Of a stretch of 47,198 nucleotides of DNA, positions 17,438 through 26,565 are shown piece after piece. The notes beneath the pieces are model-generated. The model was not told where the DNA came from and did no database searches. It saw only the letters and a list, made by a program, of their open reading frames with translations. The DNA lies in the NCBI RefSeq assembly GCF_014737315.1, contig NZ_JPUF01000030.1, forward strand, positions 1-47,198. The letters run 5' to 3'. The stretch comes from Treponema zioleckii. Lineage in GTDB: Bacteria; Spirochaetota; Spirochaetia; Treponematales; Treponemataceae. Numbering within the stretch: the first letter of the stretch is position 1; each line of letters begins with the position of its first letter. Both the position numbers and the translations under genes were made by a program.

Positions 17438-19516
17438 TTACCCTTGAAATTGGTCAACTTGCCGGCTGATTTCGTTTATTGAAGTCTCCATTATTTCGGA
17501 AATTTCTGAAAGCGCTTTTCCGGTTCTGCTGATTTTTTGAGCACTTTCGCTCATTTCGAACATTCCTTGCTTCATTGCGCGGGTTTCTTCCTGCAATGTG
17601 CCAACTTCTCCCATGATTGCACGGCTTCCAGCTGTCATTTCGCTGCTTGCGTTCTGAACCTGAACGGTACTTTCGTTCATGTTGTGGAGCGCACTCGTAA
17701 TCTGTGCCGAACCAGCCTGCTGCTCTTCCATAGCCGCTTTTATTTGCTGAACGAGCGAGTCAATTGCATGAATTTCGCTCGCAAGATGTGAGTAGCCCTG
17801 AACGCCTTCCTGCGTGGAAATGACAACGGTTTCAATTGTGCTTTGGATATTCTGGAGTTGCTCCCCGATAGTGCGTGACTGATTGGAAGATGTTTCTGAA
17901 AGTTTTCGGATTTCATCTGCAACGACAGCAAAGCCTTTTCCGGCTTCGCCTGCGTGGGCTGCCTCAATCGCAGCATTCATTGCAAGAAGATTTGTCTGTT
18001 CTGCAATTGAGGCGATTACTGTGTTCGCTTCATTCAAAAGAGAAGACTGTCGTTCGATTTCGCTGATTTGCTCTTGGAGTTTGTTCTGGGTTTTTGCACC
18101 AGATTCCGCATCATTTGCAAGTTTGTTGAACGACCCAGCCATTTTGTCAACGCTTCGGTTAACTTCGCCTATATTTCCAATCATTTGTTCAACTGCACTG
18201 GAAGCTCCTTGTACAGATTTTGCCTGCTCTCCTACAAGATTCTCAAGGGCCTTTATGCTTCCAAGAATTTTGTTCACACTTCCGGCAGTCTGCTCAACGC
18301 TGTTGTTTTGAGTAAGAAGATTGTTTTCGACGCTTTGTGTGCTGCTTAAAATTTGAGAAATTGCTCCGGCCGTGTCCTCGGTTCCAGCTTTTAAATCTTC
18401 GCCTGCCTGCGTGAGCGAGATTTTTGATTTTTTCATGCTCTCGATGATTCCCTGAAGTCTTTCCGAAAAAGTATTGAATCCATTCGCAAGCAAAAAAGCT
18501 TCTTTTGTAAAATAATTAGGATATTTTTTTGAAAAGTCTCCTTTCGCAATCAATTCGCAACCTGATGCCATAACCTTGAAACAGTTTGAAACTCGTTTTG
18601 ATAGGACAACATCGATTACTATCATAATTGCGACAAGACCTAGCAGCCCGGAAAGTACGTAAAAAATAAGATTCATGTATTCACTTGAAAAATCTGAGAC
18701 AGGACCTTCCGTAACAATGAACCAGTCCGTATTTTTAATTTGGTGAACTCCGTAGAAAGTTTTTCCCTCGATGAATGCTTTTTGTGTTCCGTCAAAATAC
18801 GAGTCTTTTGAGTATGACGCAATCGAACAATCATCAAAATAATTCTTGTTCATAATTGCATTAAAATCATCATTTGTTATAAAGAAACCGTTTTTTGTAA
18901 CAATGTTGATTTTGCTGTGCGTGGAAACCTTGATTTCTTTTACGATTTTTGAAAGTTCGTCAAGAACAATGTCTGCAGCTGAGACACCAATAATATTTCC
19001 AGAGTTGTCAAGAACTCGGTAGCTTATCGTAACGATAATTTTTCCGGTGTTTACGTCGGTAAAAGGCTCTGTGTAGCAGATTTTTGCAGGGTTGTTTGTG
19101 GCGCTTTTATGCCATTGCCTTGATTGCAAGTCAAAATCAGAAGGTGCTTCCCAACCTGTGTGGCTTATGAGTGTTCCGCCGTCCCAAAGTTGCTCGGCGG
19201 TAGCGTAGTAGAGGAGTGTGTCTCCCGTTAAATCTTTTCCCATGCTTTTTATTACGCTTTTCATCTGCTCCCTGTCATCGATGGCAGGAATCACGTTGGA
19301 AAGATTTTTTACAAGGTCATTATATTCGCATAAGATCCCTGCAACTCTTTCGTTCAACGTATTCATCGTCTGATTGACCGAATTAATGGTCGATTTCTTG
19401 ACGATTTTTAGCATTGCGAATAAATAAGATACACACAAGAAAACTGCGATAATCAGCATTGAGCCGATTGTTCCAATTAATAGTTCCGTCATTAAAGACA
19501 ATGATTTCTTCTTCAT
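17438..19516 (-). CDS. Methyl-accepting chemotaxis protein (dCache-type sensor)
   Basis: This inner membrane chemoreceptor relays periplasmic ligand binding to CheA/CheW. The 692 residues show a first membrane helix (about 10-35) and a periplasmic dCache-like sensor with PAS-like text ([12 protein letters not shown]-like region, [12 protein letters not shown]). A second helix near 280-305 is followed by a HAMP linker and a long coiled coil with the universal tip [19 protein letters not shown]. The C-terminus ends QVDQFQG and has no NWETF-type CheR tether. The second receptor in this window ends almost identically (QVDQFQV), but the two sensors differ. The start ATG 19516 has only a weak ribosome site. 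Ligand unknown. Confidence 0.94.
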   Translation of the reverse strand: MKKKSLSLMTELLIGTIGSMLIIAVFLCVSYLFAMLKIVKKSTINSVNQTMNTLNERVAGILCEYNDLVKNLSNVIPAIDDREQMKSVIKSMGKDLTGDTLLYYATAEQLWDGGTLISHTGWEAPSDFDLQSRQWHKSATNNPAKICYTEPFTDVNTGKIIVTISYRVLDNSGNIIGVSAADIVLDELSKIVKEIKVSTHSKINIVTKNGFFITNDDFNAIMNKNYFDDCSIASYSKDSYFDGTQKAFIEGKTFYGVHQIKNTDWFIVTEGPVSDFSSEYMNLIFYVLSGLLGLVAIMIVIDVVLSKRVSNCFKVMASGCELIAKGDFSKKYPNYFTKEAFLLANGFNTFSERLQGIIESMKKSKISLTQAGEDLKAGTEDTAGAISQILSSTQSVENNLLTQNNSVEQTAGSVNKILGSIKALENLVGEQAKSVQGASSAVEQMIGNIGEVNRSVDKMAGSFNKLANDAESGAKTQNKLQEQISEIERQSSLLNEANTVIASIAEQTNLLAMNAAIEAAHAGEAGKGFAVVADEIRKLSETSSNQSRTIGEQLQNIQSTIETVVISTQEGVQGYSHLASEIHAIDSLVQQIKAAMEEQQAGSAQITSALHNMNESTVQVQNASSEMTAGSRAIMGEVGTLQEETRAMKQGMFEMSESAQKISRTGKALSEISEIMETSINEISRQVDQFQG

Positions 19517-19582
19517 AACTATTAATTATAACTTGTATTTTAATTTTTTTTGTAATGTTATTTTAAGAAAATAAATTTCTTT

Positions 19583-19627
19583 AAAATCCCCTAAAAGTGA
19601 GTTTTCGTTATCACATTTTAGGGGATT
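19583..19627 (-). terminator. Terminator of the eight-gene envelope operon
   Basis: AATCCCCTAAAA (19585-19596) pairs with TTTTAGGGGATT (19616-19627), extended inward by GTGA/TCAC. On the minus strand a short T-run follows. It lies 15 nt beyond the stop of the glycerophosphotransferase gene at 19642 and before the chemoreceptor gene. Confidence 0.75.
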
Positions 19628-19641
19628 AAAAAGTGCATGTT

Positions 19642-20886
19642 TTATTTTGCTTTATTTTCGCTATCAATTTTTTCCATAGTTGAAATCATGTAATCAGCTG
19701 TGAGTTTTCCTGCTTCACCGATGTGCTGCCAGGCTTCTGCCTTGTAGTGGGCACGGAGTTTTGCAAGTTCCGGACTGTCAGAAGCATTTTTGATTACTTC
19801 TGCAATGTTTTCAAAATCTTCTTCCTTTATTGGAATACCGATTTTCTGCAACGTTGTGACAGCCCATGGCTCATGGCCAGTGTCGTAAATGTCATACGGA
19901 AGTAAATCCATTTCGGCATTCGCGTACATTACAGGTTTGTCGCACAAGAAAGTGTAGTCGTAGACGATTCCTGAAAAGTCAGAAATCATCAAATCTGCTT
20001 TTTTGAGCGAATAGATGTTGTCCCGCTCGTTATCCCAAGAAAGATTCTTTGCATCTTTGTAGCGTTCTTGCAAGCGGTCGAGCATTTCTTTTTCGGAGAT
20101 TCGGCTCTGCGGATGCGGACGTACGATAATCTTCATGCCGCTTGCAACCAGCGGGTCAAGAAGTTTTTCGCCATAAAGACCGAGCAATGCGCTTTTTCCC
20201 CAAGAAGGAGAAACCAAAACCGTAAACTCGTGGTTTTCTTCGGCTGGAATTGAAGCCATTTTTTCTTTAAGCACATCGAGATAGGTACATCCTACGGTGA
20301 CAAGTTCTTTTGCGGGAAGTCCGCGCTGTTTTTCTAGCAAGCGAATGTCGTCTGCCTGATAGTCACCTGTCATCAAAACAGAATCAAAGTAATCCAAACC
20401 AAAAAGTCGGTACATTGTCGAGTCTGTTGTCGAATGGAAAATATGGCTGTAGTGCTTTACATTTCTGCTGCGTTTTAACTGGTAAACCTGAATTCCTGGA
20501 GTTGTCATAAGAACGATTCCTGCAGAAAGCATGTTCAGTTTTGCGTAAGCCACGTTGCCTGTACCGATGAATTCGGCATGAACGAATTCGTATTTCTTGT
20601 CAAAAATTGCGTCATCCTTTGAACCCGTGTAATAGGTAAGCTCTATTTTTCGTTTTTCAAATTCTTCGACAACTGGCTGAAAAACAGTCCAATATCGTTT
20701 GTCTTCGCAATAAATCACATACTTTTTATATGATTTATCTTCTTGGACGCCTTTTTTTCCTGCAAAAACAAGCTTTAGCTTTAAAAGCAATGCTTTTGCC
20801 AAAAAAAAGAGTGTTGCGGCGGCGCCAATAAGAATCGAAAAAAGCATTGACCCCGTGCCTGGGTCGATATACAAAGGTAAAATCAT
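19642..20886 (-). CDS. CDP-glycerol glycerophosphotransferase-like (TagF family), copy 1
   Basis: TagF-family enzymes polymerise or transfer glycerol phosphate, or another CDP-linked polyol, at the inner membrane during teichoic acid synthesis. The 414-residue protein has an N-terminal membrane segment preceded by YIDPGTGSMLFS. The GT-B-like catalytic part has VSPSWG, VRPHPQS and SDFSGIVYDY, the last two matching the His- and Ser/Asp-containing motifs of the family. It is the last gene of the minus-strand operon that starts near 34381. A palindromic repeat lies between it and the gene upstream, and the ATG has no clear ribosome site. The real substrate may not be CDP-glycerol, because no glycerol-3-phosphate cytidylyltransferase is seen here. 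Confidence 0.88.
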   Translation of the reverse strand: MILPLYIDPGTGSMLFSILIGAAATLFFLAKALLLKLKLVFAGKKGVQEDKSYKKYVIYCEDKRYWTVFQPVVEEFEKRKIELTYYTGSKDDAIFDKKYEFVHAEFIGTGNVAYAKLNMLSAGIVLMTTPGIQVYQLKRSRNVKHYSHIFHSTTDSTMYRLFGLDYFDSVLMTGDYQADDIRLLEKQRGLPAKELVTVGCTYLDVLKEKMASIPAEENHEFTVLVSPSWGKSALLGLYGEKLLDPLVASGMKIIVRPHPQSRISEKEMLDRLQERYKDAKNLSWDNERDNIYSLKKADLMISDFSGIVYDYTFLCDKPVMYANAEMDLLPYDIYDTGHEPWAVTTLQKIGIPIKEEDFENIAEVIKNASDSPELAKLRAHYKAEAWQHIGEAGKLTADYMISTMEKIDSENKAK

Positions 20887-20896
20887 AAAACTGTTA

Positions 20897-20986
20897 TGTC
20901 ATTCTGACCCCGACCGATTACGTTGCCCAGGTCACCTTGATTCGGAATCTGTCCGAAAAAGATGCAGAAACAAGTTCAGAATGACA
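20897..20986. repeat. REP-like palindromic element, copy A
   Basis: The element begins TGTCATTCTGA and ends TCAGAATGACA, a perfect 11-nt inverted repeat over 90 bases, with an internal CGGA/TCCG pair. It sits inside the operon gap between the PLP/cytidylyltransferase gene and the TagF-like gene, so both must be transcribed through it. Related sequences occur near 37384, 40478 and 41878. Confidence 0.7.
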
Positions 20987-20994
20987 TTTTCTCC

Positions 20995-22986
20995 TTATTT
21001 GCTTACAAATTCCTTAATCAAGCCAAGAACTTTGTCCATATCTGCCTGCGGAGCTACCGTGATTCTCATCGAAAGATGGCTTCCCTCTGTCCAAAGTCTT
21101 GTAAGATAACCGTTTGCGGCAAGATAGTCTTTGAGTGCCTGAACGTCAATTTCTTTGTCATTCTCGCCCATGTTTTCGTTAAATCGAATGAAGATAAAGT
21201 TTGCGGCTGATTTATAAGCCTTGATTCCCTTTATCTTGTTGATTTCAGAAATAAAATCGTCCTTGAGTTTGATAATTGTTTTTGTAAGATTTGAGTAATA
21301 AGTTTTATCCTGCAAAGCTGCGATGCAAACTTTGCGTCCGATGTTTGAAACTCGGAACGGGTTCAAATCGAGCTTGAAAACCTGTTTTGCCATTGGAGTG
21401 CAGAGTCCATAGCCCATTCGGATTCCTGCCAAACCGTAGAGTTTGCTGAACGTGCGGCAGAATACTACGTTGTTGTATGAGTTGAGCAAATATTTTGCGT
21501 CGTAAGTTACTGTTGAAAGTCCGAGATACGCTTCATCAACGATTATGAGAGAAGTCGGGTTTTCTTTGATGACCTTTTCCAAATCATTTCTGCTGATTAC
21601 GGCACCTGTCGGGTTGTGCGGTGTAGTAATGATGATGATTCTTGGCTTAGTCTTTTTTGCGACTGACATAAGGCTTTTCATGTCGAATTCGTAAGAATCT
21701 TTTCCTGGAACAACATCGTAGTAAGCGGCTTTTGCGTGGCGAAGCTCACATACAGATTTGTAGTAATTCCATGCCGGGCTTGAAATCAAAACAGTGTCAT
21801 CTTTGTTCAAAACGATTGTCATAATTGTTTTGATTACGTCTGACGAACCTGAATGAATGAAGATTGAATCAGTAGGAATTTCCGTAACTTTTGAGACTTC
21901 TACCGCTAAGTCGTCCTCGCGGGTAAGGTCGTAAAGATACAAATCTTCCATCGTAGCGTTGTGAAGAACTTCAAGACATTTTGGGCTTGGTCCGAACAGG
22001 TTTTCGTTTACATGCATTCGACCTGTAAGCTGTTCTGTCGCGACTACAGAATATTGCTTTGTCTCACCGTAGTTTGAAAGATAACTGATTCGCTGTGTTG
22101 AGTTAATTAATTCGTCTTCCTGAAAAAACTGGTCGATGAACTCTTTAAAATTCGGGTAGAACTGGAGAATATCATCAGTCGTGTCGAATTCTTTGCATTC
22201 ATTGTCATCATAGCGTTTGATTTTCATCAAAAGTTCTGTGATGTGCTTAATCTGGAAATCGTCCCAAAGCATGTATTTCATGTCCGGGTCATAGTATTCT
22301 TTTACCATCAAATCAACAAATTTTTCGCTGAATGATTTTGAGAAGAACGCTTCACCGATTGTGTACCAAGCTTTTTCGCCACCTTTTTTGACTTCTGTCA
22401 TGTATCCGCGGTCGTCCAAGCCTTTTACGCAGTATTCGTTGCAGAATTCGTCGCTGTACAAGCATCCGTAGTATGAATCATAAACATAATCACGGTAAAC
22501 GTTATGAGCAAACCAGTTGTCCGAGCAGCAGATGTAAGATGCCTTAATGTAATCCTTTGCGGCATAGAGTGAAGACATGTTGTTTTTTTCTTCCCACTCT
22601 GTATTGTCGATTACGATAAGCTCTGGATATTTTTTTGCCATTTCGTAGTAGCGTTCTTTGAGGTAGCCGACAACGAGAATAATTTCTTTGATTCCTGCGT
22701 CGTGGAGCTGTTTAATCTGGCGCTCAACCATTGTGTCGCCTTTAATTTCAAACAAGCCTTTCGGAAGGTAGTTTGAAAGAGGCATACACCTTCGGCTGCG
22801 TCCTGCCGCCATGATGATTGCATTGTCTACTTTATATGGTGCGAGGGCTTCCATACCTTCGGCAGTAACTTTGCTGTTTTTTACCCATCCAGCTTTTGTA
22901 CATGAAAGAATTGTGTCCTTGTTGAAATTTGAGACATCTTCTTTTCGGCGAATTGCCATTATGTAATCAAATTCTTGTTCTGTCAT
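20995..22986 (-). CDS. Three-domain protein: winged helix + LicC-like cytidylyltransferase + HisC/CobD-like PLP enzyme
   Basis: The 663 residues combine a short winged-helix-like domain (about 1-50), a LicC-type nucleotidyltransferase (about 52-300; NAIIMAAGRSRRCMPLS, LPKGLFEIKGDTMVERQ, CSDNWFAHN) and a class I/II PLP domain (about 325-663; NENLFGPSP, TTPHNPTGAV, VDEAYLG, RTFSKLYGLAGIRMGYG with the Schiff-base Lys). One chain could make a small phospho-amine or phospho-polyol and activate it as a CDP derivative. Campylobacter capsule loci use comparable separate enzymes (a CobD-like phosphoserine decarboxylase or serinol-phosphate aminotransferase plus cytidylyltransferase). CDP-ethanolamine or CDP-serinol is therefore my inference, not proven. 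The start is set by AAGGAG 7 nt before ATG 22986; an ATG two codons upstream is too close to it. Confidence 0.85.
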   Translation of the reverse strand: MTEQEFDYIMAIRRKEDVSNFNKDTILSCTKAGWVKNSKVTAEGMEALAPYKVDNAIIMAAGRSRRCMPLSNYLPKGLFEIKGDTMVERQIKQLHDAGIKEIILVVGYLKERYYEMAKKYPELIVIDNTEWEEKNNMSSLYAAKDYIKASYICCSDNWFAHNVYRDYVYDSYYGCLYSDEFCNEYCVKGLDDRGYMTEVKKGGEKAWYTIGEAFFSKSFSEKFVDLMVKEYYDPDMKYMLWDDFQIKHITELLMKIKRYDDNECKEFDTTDDILQFYPNFKEFIDQFFQEDELINSTQRISYLSNYGETKQYSVVATEQLTGRMHVNENLFGPSPKCLEVLHNATMEDLYLYDLTREDDLAVEVSKVTEIPTDSIFIHSGSSDVIKTIMTIVLNKDDTVLISSPAWNYYKSVCELRHAKAAYYDVVPGKDSYEFDMKSLMSVAKKTKPRIIIITTPHNPTGAVISRNDLEKVIKENPTSLIIVDEAYLGLSTVTYDAKYLLNSYNNVVFCRTFSKLYGLAGIRMGYGLCTPMAKQVFKLDLNPFRVSNIGRKVCIAALQDKTYYSNLTKTIIKLKDDFISEINKIKGIKAYKSAANFIFIRFNENMGENDKEIDVQALKDYLAANGYLTRLWTEGSHLSMRITVAPQADMDKVLGLIKEFVSK

Positions 22987-23044
22987 ATTCATTCTCCTTA
23001 AAAATAAGAGGTTATTACAATCATAATAATCTTTTAATAGATTA

Positions 23045-25771
23045 TCAATTTGCAATATTTTCCTGACTCCAGCTTGAAGCCTTAAAAATACTGTCTTTTA
23101 CGCGCCACCATTGGTTTTCTTTTATAGGGAACGTGTATAAATCTTTGTAAAGCCAAGCCTGATGAACGTCGCTTGAAGTTACCACAACACCGTCTTTTTT
23201 GATTGCGCTTGTGTCGAGCGGCACGGCTTTTTTTGTGAACGGGTTTATAGGATTTCCGATAATTCCCTGCAATGCGAGCGAAGGCACGTCTCCGTTCGTC
23301 ATAAAGGTCATGTCGGTTTTTAAGTCGCCTGCAGCATTAAAGTCTTTGACCATCAAAAGCGGATGAAAGTGACCTCGGCCTTTGTAACGGTCGCCCGCAA
23401 TTTTATCATCAAGCTCATTATCTTTTTCGATGCAGTCTTCATAAGTTGAGCGCCCGTGGTCGGCTACAAAAATTATTTTTGTGTTGTTGTAAACACCGTT
23501 TACTTTTAGATATTCAATCCACTTTGCAAGGCGCTTAAAAGCCGCCATGTTCGTGTGGTACGCCTCATCTTTATTGAATTTTGAAGTTCCGTAATTTGTA
23601 ACGCTCTGGCTCGGAACGTAATCCGGTGCCTGCATGTAAATGCTTGAGTGCGTAAGTTCATTTACCATGCAAATATATGAGCCTTCGGATGTTTCAGAAA
23701 AATCTGTGAGTTTTGGCAAGAAATCAAGCGGTGCAAGATTGTTTATAACGTTTGTGTACGAAGTTAAATTCCCGTTTGAATTCCAATATTTTCCTTTTAA
23801 ATAAATTGCCTCACGAAGAACGACAGGACTTTCCCTAAAAATACTGAAAATAAATAAATTGTGCTTTAAAAGTGCATCGGTATTGTCGAGCGAATTTTCT
23901 TCATTGTGAGTTTTGTACCACGCTGTTGAATATTTTCCGATAGTTTGGTATCCGTCGATTTTTGCGTAATCGTCCGTAATCGAAAGGTCTGCATACGCAG
24001 AATAGTTTGCCCAGGAAGGGTCTGTTATTGTTGCTTTGAATTCGCCCTGCTCGGTAAAAATTCTTGGAAGCAACAACAAAGCTTCATTTGTTTTCTTGTA
24101 TAACAATTCATCTGAACGCTTGTTCATTTCGAGCGGTTGATATTCGTAACCGCCATAAACGAGCGGTGCGCCCATAAAAGTGTGTCCGTTGAACGAAACC
24201 GTGTTCGGATAGAATGTGAATCCTGAGAAAGTTCCGTAAAAATCAGGCGATTCCTTGAACATTTCATCAATGAATTGGCTTTCGGCTCTGTCGAGCATAA
24301 AAACGACAACATTCTTTTTATTTTTTGAAAGATGAAAAATCGGTTCGATTTCAACTTCGTTAAGATTTCCGCTGGCGACAAATGAGTTGTATTCTTTTTT
24401 AATCGTAGAAATGCTTGTAACTGCCAAGCTGACCATCGCAAAGCAGATAATTCCAAAAGAATATGTAAAAATTTTTCCTTGTAGCTTTGAGATTGTAAGA
24501 GTTACAAAAACGAAAGCTAAAGCAAGGATGAAAATATTCAAAATTGAAATAAATGATGTTGTTTTGAATTCAACGGCATTCAAGAACGTGAGTGTTGCCG
24601 AAATATCACCGTAATTCAGCATGAAAACGAATGCGTTTAGCAACGCCGAAATCGAGACGAATGCCATTATTAGAGTTAGCACGGACTGAACTTTTTTGCT
24701 GAAAAGAAAATAAACGCATGTTGGCCAAAAGATAAAAAATCCTGCTGCCTGCATGAGCGTTACCGAAACGTAGCCCAATGGATTCGGATTTGAGCCGATT
24801 CCCGCAAATTCAACTGGGGAAGACGAAATCAAGGATGTTGGAATCGTAAGCCCGGATAGGATGAATAACAGTGCACACGAAAGAAAATAAATTGTCGTTC
24901 GTGTTTTGTTGTGCTCAAAAAGTGGCGTAAGGAATTTATGAAAAATCGATTTGATTCCTTTTATTAAAATCGGCAGAGAAAAAACTACCGCAATTGCAAG
25001 TGCAAATACTAGTTTGTAGACAGTTTTTGTTTCAAAAACAAAAAGAATAAAAATCAGAATCGGAATGCAAGCAATACATGAGAAAATCCAGAAAGATTTG
25101 AGCGGATTCTTGAGCTTATAAAAAACATTTTTTACGAGCGAGAAAATATTGTTGAATGTCCAGTATAAAACGAGTCCCGCAGGAGAATTGTAAAGTACGA
25201 CCAAGAAAATTGCCGCCATTCCAAAAATCTGAATTTTTTCGCGGAGTCCGTGCCCTTTTGAATAAATAAGCCCCGATCCACAGTTTATGAGCGTCATTGC
25301 GATTGGAAGAACGTTTACCGTAAAAGAGCCGATTGAAAAAAGTGCGTCGGGACTTCCCATGTCGCGTATAAACAGGAACGACTCGCCCTGCAAGTCTGGC
25401 AAATGCGAAAGAAAGCCATACGCCGCCAAAAAAAACGGAATCTGAATAAGAAGACCAAAAGAAGATCGCAAGCCCATAATCGGACTATAATGATGCTGCT
25501 TGTAAAAAGTCGTCGTCATCATGTAACGCTCGTCGCCAGAAAAAGCCTTTTTTATGCGGTCAAGCCCGCTCTTCATTTTATTCTGCTTTTCGCGTTCAAC
25601 TTCTTGCCAATGTTCGGCCACAGCATAAAGCGGCAAACAGAGCAACGTGATTGCCACACTTACACCAATGACCGCAATTCCCTCGTTATGCGTTATTTTG
25701 TCGATAAGCGTAAACGCGACTTCGATTATTGTGTAAAGAGGATAAATTATAAGCGTGTAAAGAAAATTCAT
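23045..25771 (-). CDS. YidC/Oxa1-like domain fused to LTA-synthase/sulfatase-like domain, paralogue 1
   Basis: The 908-residue membrane protein begins with a YidC-like core (about 30-225): LRSSFGLLIQIPFFLAAYGF, FLFIRDMGSPD, NVLPIAMTLIN and NSPAGLVLYWTFNNIFSLVKN. About seven further membrane helices (225-470) follow, then an extracytoplasmic alkaline-phosphatase-superfamily domain (490-880). Candidate metal and catalytic residues are D494 (FMLDRAES), T531 (NGHTFMG) and D771-H772 (VADHGRS), the layout of LtaS and phosphoethanolamine transferases. The Arg of the YidC groove is Thr (T42), so insertase activity is doubtful. I infer transfer of a phospho-polyol or phospho-amine group from a lipid to a glycan or lipid outside the inner membrane. 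GGAG lies about 10 nt before the ATG. Two paralogues lie in the same operon. Confidence 0.88.
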   Translation of the reverse strand: MNFLYTLIIYPLYTIIEVAFTLIDKITHNEGIAVIGVSVAITLLCLPLYAVAEHWQEVEREKQNKMKSGLDRIKKAFSGDERYMMTTTFYKQHHYSPIMGLRSSFGLLIQIPFFLAAYGFLSHLPDLQGESFLFIRDMGSPDALFSIGSFTVNVLPIAMTLINCGSGLIYSKGHGLREKIQIFGMAAIFLVVLYNSPAGLVLYWTFNNIFSLVKNVFYKLKNPLKSFWIFSCIACIPILIFILFVFETKTVYKLVFALAIAVVFSLPILIKGIKSIFHKFLTPLFEHNKTRTTIYFLSCALLFILSGLTIPTSLISSSPVEFAGIGSNPNPLGYVSVTLMQAAGFFIFWPTCVYFLFSKKVQSVLTLIMAFVSISALLNAFVFMLNYGDISATLTFLNAVEFKTTSFISILNIFILALAFVFVTLTISKLQGKIFTYSFGIICFAMVSLAVTSISTIKKEYNSFVASGNLNEVEIEPIFHLSKNKKNVVVFMLDRAESQFIDEMFKESPDFYGTFSGFTFYPNTVSFNGHTFMGAPLVYGGYEYQPLEMNKRSDELLYKKTNEALLLLPRIFTEQGEFKATITDPSWANYSAYADLSITDDYAKIDGYQTIGKYSTAWYKTHNEENSLDNTDALLKHNLFIFSIFRESPVVLREAIYLKGKYWNSNGNLTSYTNVINNLAPLDFLPKLTDFSETSEGSYICMVNELTHSSIYMQAPDYVPSQSVTNYGTSKFNKDEAYHTNMAAFKRLAKWIEYLKVNGVYNNTKIIFVADHGRSTYEDCIEKDNELDDKIAGDRYKGRGHFHPLLMVKDFNAAGDLKTDMTFMTNGDVPSLALQGIIGNPINPFTKKAVPLDTSAIKKDGVVVTSSDVHQAWLYKDLYTFPIKENQWWRVKDSIFKASSWSQENIAN

Positions 25772-25802
25772 GTGGCATTTTCTCCAAAAAAAATTAAAAA
25801 TC

Positions 25803-26552
25803 TTATTTAAATCGTTCTTCGGCGGCTTTTAAATCATCTGGATTGTCGATTTCATACCAGGTGTCAGCAGAAACTTTAAAGCCTTTGAGAAGCGTAGGAT
25901 CTGTAAGTGAAAGAAATTTTAGGCAAGTCTCGTAATAATTGTTTTTTCCAAACACGTCCATGTATGTCTTCAGGAACGGTAGATAATACGAGTTTGTGAA
26001 ATACTTTGAGAACTTGTAGATATTCACTGTTTTATAATACTTGTCAGTATCGTTCGGATTTTGTGCGCTTTTACCGATAAAATCCAAAATATTGTTGCTT
26101 GAATCAAGAATTGTGCAAGTTCCGTCCATCCAATCTTCATATTTGCTTACGACTGCAAGATTCGGTTCTTTTGATGCGACTAAATCTCCAATGAGTTTCT
26201 TGTCAAAAACAAGGTCGCTCTCAAGAAGAATAGTATCGTCTTTTTCAAAAACATCTTTTGCAAGATAAAGCGAATAAATGTTGTTCGTTCGGTCATAAAC
26301 AGGATTTTCGATGTAATCTATTTTCATGCCCCTGAGCCGAGTGTCATCAAAATTATCTTTTATGAACTTTTTGAGAACATCAGCTTTGTAGCCAAGTCCG
26401 ATATAGAGTTTCTTTATTCCTGCGTCCACGAGCGATTCGATTGCACGCTCAATCATCGGAACTCCGTTTACTGGAACCATACACTTTGGAACTTTTTCTG
26501 TATATTGCTTTAATCGGCTTCCTGTGCCTGCTGCAAGAATAATTGCCTGCAT
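25803..26552 (-). CDS. LicC-like phospho-alcohol cytidylyltransferase
   Basis: The 249-residue soluble nucleotidyltransferase activates a small phosphorylated compound with CTP (phosphocholine in LicC). It shows AIILAAGTGSRLKQYT, PKCMVPVNGVPMIERAI, GYKADVL, NNIYSLYLAKD and DTWYEIDNPDDL near the end, which is the LicC pattern rather than a sugar-1-phosphate enzyme. No choline kinase (LicA) or transporter (LicB) is seen nearby, so the substrate is open. GAGGAG 6 nt upstream fixes ATG 26552; an in-frame ATG at 26591 lies inside the preceding gene. It lies between two YidC-sulfatase genes with gaps of 13 and 31 nt. Confidence 0.88.
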   Translation of the reverse strand: MQAIILAAGTGSRLKQYTEKVPKCMVPVNGVPMIERAIESLVDAGIKKLYIGLGYKADVLKKFIKDNFDDTRLRGMKIDYIENPVYDRTNNIYSLYLAKDVFEKDDTILLESDLVFDKKLIGDLVASKEPNLAVVSKYEDWMDGTCTILDSSNNILDFIGKSAQNPNDTDKYYKTVNIYKFSKYFTNSYYLPFLKTYMDVFGKNNYYETCLKFLSLTDPTLLKGFKVSADTWYEIDNPDDLKAAEERFK

Positions 26553-26565
26553 TGCTTTCTCCTCT

